Source of the DNA: a virus
Length of the DNA: 21,043 nucleotides
Virus record (IMG/VR): IMGVR_UViG_3300042914_003974
Span: 1 to 21,043 of that record
Direction: 5' to 3' (one strand)
The stretch's first letter is position 1. Each line of letters opens with the position of its first letter. Both the position numbers and the translations under genes were made by a program. Under the pieces are notes generated by a model. The model ran no database searches. It worked only from the letters and a program-made list of their open reading frames with translations, and was not told the origin of the DNA. This document shows, one piece after another, positions 5,741 to 12,723 of the stretch.

Positions 5741-6468
5741 TATTGTAAATCAATACTAAATTCATCTTCTACTCTTTCTCCTTTCTCGTAATTCAAACCA
5801 AACTCAAGATAAATTTTTGTTGCGGCACAATCTATAAGAAAATTTCCTTGTGAACCTTCATTAATTTCCCAACCACTTTGTACATTTTCCAATACTCTAT
5901 ACAATTCATCCTCAATTGGTGCCGGAATATCAATTTGAGTATCATCAGAAGTATTACCAGTACTTTCAATATAACCACTATCACCACCACCTGAAAAATC
6001 AACTCTTATTTTGTTATGTCCGTTATCAAATAACTCTCTCATACTTTCAATAACATTAGTATCGGTAACTTCAAATTCGTGAGTGGAGTATTCGGAATCA
6101 ATTACTGTAACGGAACAACTTAAATCTAACTTTTTTGTTTCAAAATTTAAATCAACATAAAAAGAACTACTATGAAATGAGTCATATTTATCTAATTCGT
6201 CTTCAAACAAATCCAATATATCTTCTTGAATTAATTCATATAATGATTCTAAAAATTGTTTTAAGAGACCTGATTTTAATTCTTTAACATCACTTCTACC
6301 TAAATATGGGTCATAATAAAATTCAGGATGGCTATCGCCTTCATAGTAATATAATGTTTGAGATATTTCATCCTCACCATACATTTGAGCGATGACTGAT
6401 AATGACTCTAACGATTGTTTTGCAAAATCGGTTTGTAAAAATTTTTTTATTTTTTCAAGTTGTTCCAT
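5737..6468 (-). CDS. Hypothetical acidic protein, possibly DUF6878-like C-terminus
   Basis: A 243-aa acidic protein starting MEQLEKIKKFLQTDFAKQSL. The C-terminal half has RVDFSGGGDSGYIESTG, then YRVLENVQSGWEINEGSQG and IYLEFGLNYEKGE. The spaced GDSG..GGWE.N.G pattern recalls the uncharacterised DUF6878 family, but I assign this by memory only. It is the last gene of a four-gene minus-strand cluster (7445 to 5737), though a TATTTATT box three bases before its ATG may let it be transcribed alone. No signal peptide or membrane segment is seen. Confidence 0.8.
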   Translation of the reverse strand: MEQLEKIKKFLQTDFAKQSLESLSVIAQMYGEDEISQTLYYYEGDSHPEFYYDPYLGRSDVKELKSGLLKQFLESLYELIQEDILDLFEDELDKYDSFHSSSFYVDLNFETKKLDLSCSVTVIDSEYSTHEFEVTDTNVIESMRELFDNGHNKIRVDFSGGGDSGYIESTGNTSDDTQIDIPAPIEDELYRVLENVQSGWEINEGSQGNFLIDCAATKIYLEFGLNYEKGERVEDEFSIDLQY

Positions 6469-6471
6469 ATC

Positions 6472-6479
6472 AATAAATA
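6472..6479 (-). promoter_or_regulatory. Candidate phage promoter TATTTATT
   Basis: On the minus strand TATTTATT, then GAT, then the ATG at 6468 (3-base gap). It abuts the stop codon of the upstream gene. Confidence 0.5.
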
Positions 6480-6833
6480 TTAGTCTTCAATTTCTAATTT
6501 CATAGTTTTTAACATCCATAATGGTCTCTTAGCACCTGATATACCGTCAACCCATTCTTTTGCGGTTGGGATGTAGTTATTACAATCCTCTTTAACATGT
6601 TGTTCACCAACATAACGAGTATAGACGGTTAAACCATCACTATTTTCAAATGACGGACCAAACCTTTGTTCCATTTCAAATATCCCTTCTGAGTGATGTC
6701 TAAACATTCTATGTAATGAATGTCCATACCATCCCTTTGTTTCATCTAACCATTGATGCAAGTGAATATAATCTTCCCATTTTCCTCCGAACAATTTTGC
6801 CGATGATTTTGCGTGTAGTATTGGATGTGCCAT
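6480..6833 (-). CDS. DUF6915-like conserved protein
   Basis: A 117-aa protein. MAHPILHAKSSAKLFGGKWE, DYIHLHQWLDETKGWYGHSL, HRMFRHHSEGIFEMEQRFG and the later YVGEQHVKEDCNNYIPTAKE form a pattern I associate with the uncharacterised DUF6915 family, found in bacteria and phages. Many His and acidic residues (H7, HLHQW, RMFRHHSEGI, GEQHVKED) suggest a metal-dependent active site, which is inference. It lies 2 bases after the gene 6836..7102 and 11 bases before the gene at 6468, so it is in a tight cluster. Confidence 0.85.
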   Translation of the reverse strand: MAHPILHAKSSAKLFGGKWEDYIHLHQWLDETKGWYGHSLHRMFRHHSEGIFEMEQRFGPSFENSDGLTVYTRYVGEQHVKEDCNNYIPTAKEWVDGISGAKRPLWMLKTMKLEIED

Positions 6834-6835
6834 AA

Positions 6836-7102
6836 TTAGTGGTTCATTGATGTTGTTAAAATATAATTATACTTCGTTGGTAAGCAAACCCAAATGTCGT
6901 GAAATAGTATTTCCAACGCCTCGGGAAACACATCAACCGCAAGTTCGGGATTACAATCAACAAGTTTCAAAGATACATAATAAATCGACTGATAATCCGA
7001 AAAATTAAATCCATCAACAACAATCTTAGCTCCGTCTCCAAAAAGAATTGGAATGTCGGAGTCGTTCATTACATTAATTAATTTTTCAATATCATCCCTC
7101 AT
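6836..7102 (-). CDS. Hypothetical protein (88 aa)
   Basis: Starts at ATG 7102 (MRDDIEKLINVMNDSDIPIL), overlapping the upstream gene's 3' end by 11 bases, which suggests translational coupling. The sequence mixes hydrophobic and acidic residues, with no membrane segment and no motif I recognise. It lies 2 bases before the DUF6915-like gene. Confidence 0.7.
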   Translation of the reverse strand: MRDDIEKLINVMNDSDIPILFGDGAKIVVDGFNFSDYQSIYYVSLKLVDCNPELAVDVFPEALEILFHDIWVCLPTKYNYILTTSMNH

Positions 7103-7445
7103 CTACTATTTCTAAATAAATGTCAAAGTTATGTATCCTATCTGAATATAACATTTTATATAAGTTTTTCAATTCCTCTCTCATTATGTCTAAATCAACA
7201 TTCTTTTGTTTGAGGAGCCACCTAACTGAAAAAATAGTTATTACTTTATTCTCACTAAATAAGTCAGAGTATAAGTCATTACCTATTATGTCTTTAATTT
7301 TATTCTTATTAACTAATATAACTAATGAGACATTATTCCTGTCTTCAATTTTCTGAATTGATAAATCTTTAATACCTTGAGCATAATTGTAATTATCATA
7401 CAAAAACTCAGTTATTAAATTTTTTAAAAATTCTTGTCTATCCAC
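7092..7445 (-). CDS. Hypothetical protein (117 aa), GTG start
   Basis: The frame starts with GTG at 7445 (MDRQEFLKNLITEFLYDNYN); a stop (TAA) lies four codons upstream in frame and no ATG comes before residue 86, so GTG is the likely start. Charged and Asn/Ile/Leu-rich, it is probably an alpha/beta protein. It is the first gene of the minus-strand cluster, divergent to the gene at 7481 across 35 bases. No family is recognised. Confidence 0.65.
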   Translation of the reverse strand: MDRQEFLKNLITEFLYDNYNYAQGIKDLSIQKIEDRNNVSLVILVNKNKIKDIIGNDLYSDLFSENKVITIFSVRWLLKQKNVDLDIMREELKNLYKMLYSDRIHNFDIYLEIVDEG

Positions 7446-7468
7446 TTTAATAAGTTAATTTTTTTTGG

Positions 7469-7476
7469 TATTTATT
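7469..7476 (+). promoter_or_regulatory. Candidate phage promoter TATTTATT
   Basis: TATTTATT, then GTAT, then the ATG at 7481 (4-base gap), after an eight-T run. It lies in the 35-base divergent gap. Confidence 0.55.
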
Positions 7477-7480
7477 GTAT

Positions 7481-7816
7481 ATGGAAGTTAATATAAAGAA
7501 TACCCACCCAAATGTAGATAAAAATATTGAAATTGTCATGCAAGATTTTTTAAAATTTTGTAATATTGCCAATCCTATCAATAGAAAAATTAATACTGTA
7601 ATTTATGATGATGGTAATGGTGGGGAAGTAACTCACGAAAACAAAATTGTTATTAATGTTAATAATAAAACAAATAAAGAAATTTTAAAAGATTTGGCAA
7701 ACCAATGGATGAACATTTTTTCTAAACTGAAAAATGTGAGACTAAATGGTATGGAGAGTGATGTACTAATAACTAAATTCTTAGAAAACAATGAACAATA
7801 CAGAGGACTTTTTTGA
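7481..7816 (+). CDS. Hypothetical protein (111 aa)
   Basis: The ATG at 7481 gives MEVNIKNTHPNVDKNIEIVM. The protein is Asn/Lys/Ile-rich, ends NEQYRGLF, and shows no named motif. VIYDDGNGGEVTHENKIVIN around the middle reads as a beta-hairpin. It is the first of three plus-strand genes with tight spacing and overlaps the next by 26 bases. Confidence 0.7.
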   Translation: MEVNIKNTHPNVDKNIEIVMQDFLKFCNIANPINRKINTVIYDDGNGGEVTHENKIVINVNNKTNKEILKDLANQWMNIFSKLKNVRLNGMESDVLITKFLENNEQYRGLF

Positions 7817-8009
7817 AGTCTCAATTGAAAAGGTTTTAAAATCTATTAAATCTTGTAAAAATTTAAACCATGTTGTATCATGTGAAAAATTTTTAGAATT
7901 ATTTAAAATTAGATTTGAGAACAATTCAGATATAACTGATTTTGATGAAACTTATGATTTTTTAAAATCTCAGTTAATTTTAAAAAAAGATAATTTATTT
8001 GTTGATTAA
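7791..8009 (+). CDS. Small hypothetical protein (72 aa)
   Basis: The ATG at 7791 lies inside the 3' end of the previous gene and gives MNNTEDFFEVSIEKVLKSIK. Lys/Asp/Leu-rich and probably helical, it has two Cys (SCKNLNHVVSCEKF) about 10 residues apart. The overlap with the upstream gene suggests coupling. No family is recognised. Confidence 0.65.
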   Translation: MNNTEDFFEVSIEKVLKSIKSCKNLNHVVSCEKFLELFKIRFENNSDITDFDETYDFLKSQLILKKDNLFVD

Positions 8010-8017
8010 TATTTATT
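8010..8017 (+). promoter_or_regulatory. Candidate phage promoter TATTTATT
   Basis: TATTTATT, then AAT, then the ATG at 8021 (3-base gap), directly after the preceding stop codon. Confidence 0.5.
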
Positions 8018-8020
8018 AAT

Positions 8021-8515
8021 ATGGAAAAATCGAGATTAGAAGAATTGGATGATAAAACATTAATTTACATCTGTCAAGAAATTATAAATGAAAGTTACGA
8101 AGAGAATTATGGTGAAGTTGCGGATGTGTTTGAATATGAATCTATCACAGACATTTACGAAAGTAACCTAAAAATGATAGGTTTAAAAAATATTGAAACA
8201 ATTGATTTAGATTTTATATTAAACTTAATTAAGTTAAATATTGAAAATTTAGTTCAGGAAGGTTTTGATGGAACTCTAAAAAGACCAACGGTTGGGAAAT
8301 ATTTTATTGACGCAAAAGTTAATGAGACCGTGTTTCAAAATGTGTTTTACCGTCATAAAGTAAATTCATATTCTGAAGATACTGTAAGGGAAATTGTCAA
8401 TTATGAGGAACAACAAGGTATTAAATCAGTTTGGGAAGGTAACTATATTCAAACTGATGTGTATGACTCAGAAACTAACGAAATACATTGGGGTAGACCT
8501 TACAAAGACGAATGA
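8021..8515 (+). CDS. Hypothetical acidic protein (164 aa)
   Basis: Starts MEKSRLEELDDKTLIYICQE. The N-terminal half is helical and acidic; the C-terminal half has GTLKRPTVGKYFIDAKVNET and NYIQTDVYDSETNEIHWGRP, and looks beta-rich. No domain is recognised. Its TGA (8513..8515) directly abuts the stop of the convergent gene at 8516 with no space for a terminator. Confidence 0.75.
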   Translation: MEKSRLEELDDKTLIYICQEIINESYEENYGEVADVFEYESITDIYESNLKMIGLKNIETIDLDFILNLIKLNIENLVQEGFDGTLKRPTVGKYFIDAKVNETVFQNVFYRHKVNSYSEDTVREIVNYEEQQGIKSVWEGNYIQTDVYDSETNEIHWGRPYKDE

Positions 8516-8656
8516 TTATCTACCCTGACCTCTATACTGTTTTTTGTAGTTTTTAGACTTCTTATTTGGTGATTGTTTTTTAGAAAATCTTCCTACTTTT
8601 TTTGAGCCAAAATTAATCTTAGCCGACCCTGAACTTTTTGTTGTTTTTGCTGCCAT
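8516..8656 (-). CDS. Small highly basic protein ending YRGQGR (46 aa)
   Basis: The ATG at 8656..8654 encodes MAAKTTKSSGSAKINFGSKK and continues with a Lys/Ser/Asn-rich tail ending KKQYRGQGR. Strong positive charge and few hydrophobic residues point to a disordered nucleic-acid-binding or virion DNA-associated protein. I believe similar small proteins with a terminal YRGQGR occur in related phages, from memory only. It abuts the stop of the gene at 8021..8515. Confidence 0.7.
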   Translation of the reverse strand: MAAKTTKSSGSAKINFGSKKVGRFSKKQSPNKKSKNYKKQYRGQGR

Positions 8657-8700
8657 ATCTTTTATTTAGCAATAAGTATTCCATTTTTAATTTAGTTTAA

Positions 8701-8708
8701 TATTTATT
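8701..8708 (+). promoter_or_regulatory. Candidate phage promoter TATTTATT
   Basis: TATTTATT 15 bases before the ATG at 8724. A second similar octamer, TATTTTAT (8716..8723), directly touches the ATG. Confidence 0.45.
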
Positions 8709-8723
8709 AATAAAATATTTTAT

Positions 8724-9653
8724 ATGAAAAAATTATTTGAAATAGATAATAGTGAAAGACAACGAATTTTAGAGATGCATATTGATGCAACTAAAAGAAA
8801 CTACATCACGGAACAACAAAAAACTGAAGAAATTAAAAAATGGGACAGTGGGATTATCGCCGCATATTTTCCAAATGATAAGGGTCAAATAACAGATTTA
8901 CCAAAAGACCAATTGGATGTGTTAAATAAAAAAGTTGATGAAATGTCTATTTTTTTAAAGAACCCTGATTATAGAAATAAAAAAATAACCATGAAAATTG
9001 AAGTCTCCACATCGACTAGTGGTACTAGACAAAGAAATGAGGAGTTAGCCGATGAGAGATTAGAGTCCGCCAAAAAATACATTAATCAAATTTTAGGGCA
9101 AAAAGTTGACCAGAGTATTCTAAAAAATATGGTTGTTACTGAGGATAAAAAAATACAACAAGGTGAGGATGGTACATACCGATATTTTAGAATACAGTTA
9201 TTTGTTGAAATGAATAAACCAATCAAACCTAGTACTCCTCCTCGTGTTAAAAGTCCATTACAACCAATAACTGTTGAATTAACTGCTGCAGATTGGGAAC
9301 TTACTCCTGTTGAATACCGATACAGAGATAAACCAACTCCCGATACTCGAAATATTGTACTTCATTCAATTAAAGATAGCAGGACTAAACCGGCAACAAT
9401 TTATTATTTGCCAACTCCATCACCTTTAAATCCATTATTCAAATTGATTAACCCAAACACTGGTGAGGTTGTTAATTCACCAAGAGCGTTTGGCCCGAAT
9501 GAAAAAACAATAAAAGAATTAAGTCTTGAAGATTTTAAAGGGGCATTATCTAATCTACCATCATCCGCCCAAAATGTATTTATTCCAAGAGCCGAAGCGA
9601 TTTATAATAATCAAGTAACTCAGACAAAAACTCAAAAAACACCACAACAATAA
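8724..9653 (+). CDS. Tagged protein with OmpA-like domain
   Basis: A 309-aa protein. The leader MKKLFEIDNSERQRILEMHI runs to a hydrophobic-x-Glu site at ITE30/Q. Residues about 65-165 resemble the OmpA/MotB C-terminal fold: ITMKIEVSTSTSGTRQRNEE followed by LADERLESAKKYINQILG, the usual N..L...RA..V..YL pattern, then VVTEDKK. That fold binds peptidoglycan in bacterial homologues; here the conserved Asp/Arg pair is only partly recognisable, so the fold is more certain than the ligand. The C-terminal part (about 170-309) is Pro/Thr-rich. There is no signal peptide, consistent with a virion rather than a host envelope protein. It ends at a strong terminator. Confidence 0.75.
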   Translation: MKKLFEIDNSERQRILEMHIDATKRNYITEQQKTEEIKKWDSGIIAAYFPNDKGQITDLPKDQLDVLNKKVDEMSIFLKNPDYRNKKITMKIEVSTSTSGTRQRNEELADERLESAKKYINQILGQKVDQSILKNMVVTEDKKIQQGEDGTYRYFRIQLFVEMNKPIKPSTPPRVKSPLQPITVELTAADWELTPVEYRYRDKPTPDTRNIVLHSIKDSRTKPATIYYLPTPSPLNPLFKLINPNTGEVVNSPRAFGPNEKTIKELSLEDFKGALSNLPSSAQNVFIPRAEAIYNNQVTQTKTQKTPQQ

Positions 9654-9660
9654 TTAAATA

Positions 9661-9690
9661 AAAAAAGGGGGGATTTAAATCCCCTTTTTT
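9661..9690. terminator. Bidirectional terminator
   Basis: AAAAAAGG, then GGGGATTTAAATCCCC, then TTTTTT, with A- and T-tracts on both sides. It lies between the convergent genes ending at 9653 and 9689. Confidence 0.9.
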
Positions 9691-10252
9691 ATTTATAAAG
9701 AACTAATACAGGGTCACTACCGTGAGGATTAAGTCCATCGCTAAAATGATATGTAATATCTAAGATTGAAACTGCGAAATATTTATATTCACGGTCTAAG
9801 ATGATTGCTCTGTGAGGAGGGGAGTTCATCCAACTTTTTACAATTGATTTAGTGATTTTATTATCCCAATCAGATTCGTTATTCCAGTTTGTTAAACACT
9901 CACTTTGAGCACACTCACCAACATAATATTTACCAGGTAAGAACTTTTCCATTCTTTGAGAATAACTCAATTCAACAAAGTCTTTAAAGTCCATACTTTC
10001 CTCATGCTCCAATTCTGATTCATAGTGGGACAAGTAAATTGCATGATACTTAGCCATTTCTTTCGCCTTTGGGCAAAATGACAATTGAGACAAACCATGT
10101 TTTGCTCTTTCAGAGTTTACTTCTTTTAAAACCAACTGCTCAATTTTAGTTGCCTCAACATAGGTAGTTTTAACTAAGGTTGGTTTTACATACTGAGAAA
10201 AAGATACTAAACTAATTAAAACAAAGGTGATTGTTAAGATTAAGTTTTTCAT
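9689..10252 (-). CDS. Secreted CAP (SCP/PR-1-like) domain protein
   Basis: A 187-aa protein starting MKNLILTITFVLISLVSFSQ, a typical flavobacterial signal peptide with cleavage near residue 20, so it should be exported to the periplasm or beyond. The CAP domain spans about 36-185: NSERAKHGLSQLSFCPKAKE (helix 1), a His-rich stretch with LEHEES (81-86), VGECAQ (the GEN-like motif, E113) and KSWMNSPPHRAIIL (139-152, with the W..SP.H signature). The four Cys may form disulfides. I chose the ATG at 10252 because it starts the signal peptide and follows a host-type promoter and a 5' leader. A secreted CAP protein in a phage is unusual; it could modify the envelope of the infected cell. Confidence 0.9.
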   Translation of the reverse strand: MKNLILTITFVLISLVSFSQYVKPTLVKTTYVEATKIEQLVLKEVNSERAKHGLSQLSFCPKAKEMAKYHAIYLSHYESELEHEESMDFKDFVELSYSQRMEKFLPGKYYVGECAQSECLTNWNNESDWDNKITKSIVKSWMNSPPHRAIILDREYKYFAVSILDITYHFSDGLNPHGSDPVLVLYK

Positions 10253-10263
10253 AGTGGTTGACT

Positions 10264-10309
10264 TTTTAATTATTTCTACAAATATATATAAAATATTCAT
10301 TCGCACAAA
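10264..10309 (-). promoter_or_regulatory. Bacteroidota promoter and 5' leader of the CAP gene
   Basis: On the minus strand TTTG (10309..10306), a 19-base spacer and TATATTTG (10286..10279) match the consensus exactly. The leader that follows is identical to that at 2206..2220, and the ATG comes 26 bases after the box. Confidence 0.75.
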
Positions 10310-10376
10310 ATATTTATGAAAAAGAATTTGATTTTTTTCAAATTCATAAACTTTAAACCCAAATAAATGGATAGTG

Positions 10377-10583
10377 ATGACTTGGAGACAAATATTCCGC
10401 AAAAACATAGCAACTTTCTGTCTAATGGCTGGAATGTTTTTCAACCCCTTAGGATTCGACATCATTTTCAAGATGATTTTAGATGCAACAAGTTCCTATT
10501 GGATTACCACAAGTATTTTCTATGGTATTGCACTATCATTCTTTGGATTGTATTTCTTATTTCGTGAAAAAAATGAAAATTGA
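10377..10583 (+). CDS. Small two-helix membrane protein (68 aa)
   Basis: The ATG at 10377 gives MTWRQIFRKNIATFCLMAGM; a GTG one codon earlier is possible. Two hydrophobic segments (about 10-35 and 45-62) are followed by a basic tail FREKNEN, a two-helix inner-membrane topology. The last 11 bases overlap the ATG of the DUF5872-like gene, suggesting coupling. A competing frame from 10367 encodes an implausible His/Trp-rich sequence. Function is unknown; it resembles the small membrane protein at 2233 in layout only. Confidence 0.6.
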   Translation: MTWRQIFRKNIATFCLMAGMFFNPLGFDIIFKMILDATSSYWITTSIFYGIALSFFGLYFLFREKNEN

Positions 10584-11175
10584 AAAGATATTAAAAAAAG
10601 TATTATTGGAACATTCTAATAATAATGTCATGGTTTCTGAAAATTTACAGTACCATTTAGATAATGAATTATCATTAATGGAAAATGTGTTTAGACCGCA
10701 TTCTCAAAAGTTTTTTGACTTAATTAATGAAGTTAGAGAATTATATATTTCAGGTGAAATGGAATTAACCGAAGAAGAGGTTGAGATTGTTGAGTCTGAT
10801 TTGGGAAAGAAAATTAAATTATCAAGTGGTAAAGAAGTTTACTTGGATATACCTATGTCTGAAGAATTTATAAATGAGGCTGAGTATAATGGTAAGAAAG
10901 TTGAGATTGGAAAACCAAGAAGAAATACGGGTGGCGGTAAAAAGTATGTTGTATATGTAAAAAACCCATCAACAGGAAGAGTTAAGAAAATTTCTTTTGG
11001 TGATGTTAAAGGTGGATTAACTGCAAAAGTGTCAAACCCTAAAGCTCGAAAAGCATTTGCATCAAGACACAACTGTAAAGATAAAAAAGACAGAATGAAA
11101 GCAGGTTATTGGGCGTGTCGTTTAAATAGATTTGGTCATTTGTGGGGAGGAAAAACATATCCAGGTTTTTGGTAA
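10573..11175 (+). CDS. Tagged DUF5872-like protein
   Basis: A 200-aa protein beginning MKIEKILKKVLLEHSNNN, a short leader with LLE13/H as a candidate cleavage site. An acidic helical middle (about 20-90) leads to a basic C-terminal domain (about 115-200) with KKYVVYVKNPSTGRVKKISF, KARKAFASRHNC, RMKAGYWACRLNRFGHLWGG and the end TYPGFW. The arrangement FGD..., arKaFasRHnC, KagYWaCRL is the pattern I recall for DUF5872, common in phage proteins. Conserved Cys and His could bind a metal. Function is unknown, though it is usually met near head-morphogenesis genes in my recollection. The ATG is 14 codons after the previous gene's end region and overlaps it by 11 bases. Confidence 0.85.
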   Translation: MKIEKILKKVLLEHSNNNVMVSENLQYHLDNELSLMENVFRPHSQKFFDLINEVRELYISGEMELTEEEVEIVESDLGKKIKLSSGKEVYLDIPMSEEFINEAEYNGKKVEIGKPRRNTGGGKKYVVYVKNPSTGRVKKISFGDVKGGLTAKVSNPKARKAFASRHNCKDKKDRMKAGYWACRLNRFGHLWGGKTYPGFW

Positions 11176-11176
11176 T

Positions 11177-11443
11177 ATGAAACCATACAAAGATTCCGAA
11201 GTTACTGAAAAATCAAAAATTAGAGTGTTTGAGTCAAATGTCGATTCAGGTGAACTGCATTGGCATAGAGACCGAGAAAACCGACTTATTGAAGTTTTGG
11301 AAGGTAATGGATGGATGTTACAATTGGATGAAGAATTACCCGTTAAAATGGAAGTGGGGAAGAAATATCTTATTCCCGAAGGAGTATATCATAGAACAAT
11401 AAAAGGTGACGGAGATTTAAAAATTAAGATTGAGTTTGTTTAA
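11177..11443 (+). CDS. Small cupin-domain protein
   Basis: An 88-aa protein starting MKPYKDSEVTEKSKIRVFES. The cupin pattern is visible: LHWHRDRENRLIEVLEGNGW gives motif 1 with two His (HWH) and a Glu, and LIPEGVYHRTIKGDG gives motif 2 with the third His. A metal site (2 His, Glu, His) is likely, but the substrate is unknown; it may be a dioxygenase-like or sugar-binding cupin. The ATG comes one base after the stop of the previous gene (TAATATG), so it is translationally coupled to the DUF5872-like gene. Its 3' end overlaps the convergent gene by 20 bases. Confidence 0.85.
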   Translation: MKPYKDSEVTEKSKIRVFESNVDSGELHWHRDRENRLIEVLEGNGWMLQLDEELPVKMEVGKKYLIPEGVYHRTIKGDGDLKIKIEFV

Positions 11444-12059
11444 TTCTTTCAACAATCTTAGTCAATATTACTTTTAATAAATTAGCGCTTAACGCAACTC
11501 CTCCTGACGATAGAAGACTTTTAACCAATTTATTTACAAGAAGTGAAGTATCGGCATCACTATTAGTTGATAAGATGATTAACATAGGAATAGTAGGTAT
11601 TAGAAATGCGTAAGATATAATATTACCAACTTGTCCAACTGTAATTCCTACCGAGCTAATAAAATCTGATAAAGTATTTTTAAGCTCTTTTGTTTTTTCT
11701 AATACATCACTAAAAACATCACTTAATCCTTTTTCTTTAATGTCCTCAATTACTTTTCTAATTTGTATTTCATTATTATAGAAAACAATACTGACCGCTC
11801 CAACAATTAAAGAATAAACTGACGCTTCATCTATTTCAGGATAATTTCCATTAATGTAATCTGATAAAGGTCCCATTAAACCACCAATCGATGCTCCCCA
11901 AGTTAATAAGAATTTTAAATCCATATTTAATTGTTTCGCAGTTGATTTAATTGCCATAATCGCAACTTCCTTTGCGGACATTAATTTATCTTTAATATCA
12001 TTTAATACCGATTCTGTCAGTATCATTTTGTTTGAAGATTCAGAAATTAAGATTTTCAT
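11424..12059 (-). CDS. Tagged multi-pass membrane protein (211 aa)
   Basis: Starts MKILISESSNKMILTESVLN, a variant of the shared leader with LTE16/S as a possible site. Hydrophobic segments fall at about residues 50-65, 80-95, 145-163 and 181-198, so three or four membrane helices are likely. There is an amphipathic helical stretch with KTKELKNTLSDF between them. No named domain is recognised; it could be a virion protein that forms a channel at entry, or a holin-like protein. A short AT-rich stretch at 12060..12075 separates it from the divergent gene at 12076. Confidence 0.8.
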   Translation of the reverse strand: MKILISESSNKMILTESVLNDIKDKLMSAKEVAIMAIKSTAKQLNMDLKFLLTWGASIGGLMGPLSDYINGNYPEIDEASVYSLIVGAVSIVFYNNEIQIRKVIEDIKEKGLSDVFSDVLEKTKELKNTLSDFISSVGITVGQVGNIISYAFLIPTIPMLIILSTNSDADTSLLVNKLVKSLLSSGGVALSANLLKVILTKIVERIKQTQS

Positions 12060-12075
12060 AATATTTAATAAATAT
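12060..12075. promoter_or_regulatory. Candidate bidirectional promoter in a 16-base divergent gap
   Basis: On the minus strand TATTTATT (12074..12067) lies 7 bases before the ATG at 12059. On the plus strand TATTTAAT (12062..12069) lies 6 bases before the ATG at 12076. Two divergent genes therefore share one AT-only 16-base spacer with overlapping candidate promoters, leaving no room for conventional 5' leaders. Confidence 0.5.
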
Positions 12076-12723
12076 ATGGAACAAGGTATTAATATTAGTC
12101 CAAAAGTAAAAAAGGGTGATAGAATAGTCTGTGTGATTATGGGAGATGAGTCATCAATTTCATTTGGAGATGCAGGTACAGTTACGGCATGGGAAAATGT
12201 AGGGAATTGGACTCAAATAAGGGTTAAGTGGGATAATGGTAGTCAGTTGTCATTAATACTTGAAGACGACCCCAAACAACAAAAAGATGTATGGATGTTA
12301 GAAGAAGATTTTATAAATAAGTTTGGTAAAGAAATGATTAATGAGTCTATGGAACTTGGTGATATGGAAAAATTATCAGATATCTATGGATATTTTGGTG
12401 GAGAAAGTATGGATTTTTTTTATGAATATCTCGAAAAATTAAGAGAATCTGGTATTGTTAATATGTTCCAAGCTGCACCATATCTGTGGATGGGTAAACC
12501 AAGAATTGAAAATGAACAAAAATATCGAGAAACCAACGATGCATTTGATGAACTCTTGGATATGGCCGATGAGTCACAAAGAAGAATGGTAAATGGTGTT
12601 ATTAATTATTTGAATGGTAATAATAAAGAAGTGAGCGTTGAGAATATTAACAGATTTCTTAACAGATTAGATGGTGATATTATTTCATTTTGGATGAGAC
12701 ACGACAGAGACATGTTTAGATAA
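12076..12723 (+). CDS. DUF4314-like domain protein
   Basis: A 215-aa protein starting MEQGINISPKVKKGDRIVCV. Residues about 12-62 match the small beta-barrel pattern of DUF4314: KKGDRIVCVIMGDE, FGDAGTVTAWENVG, then IRVKWDNGSQLSLILEDD. The rest is acidic and helical, with LWMGKPRIENEQKYRETNDA and a C-terminus ISFWMRHDRDMFR. The role is unknown; DUF4314 resembles domains that bind nucleic acids or partner proteins, which is inference. It overlaps the convergent gene 12716..12952 by 8 bases. Confidence 0.8.
   Translation: MEQGINISPKVKKGDRIVCVIMGDESSISFGDAGTVTAWENVGNWTQIRVKWDNGSQLSLILEDDPKQQKDVWMLEEDFINKFGKEMINESMELGDMEKLSDIYGYFGGESMDFFYEYLEKLRESGIVNMFQAAPYLWMGKPRIENEQKYRETNDAFDELLDMADESQRRMVNGVINYLNGNNKEVSVENINRFLNRLDGDIISFWMRHDRDMFR

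Noticed and set aside
10367-10567. A frame overlapping the small membrane protein, starting with an ATG at 10367
   Set aside because: Its His/Trp/Asn-rich product has no sensible pattern, while the frame from 10377 gives a clean two-helix membrane protein that overlaps the next ATG.
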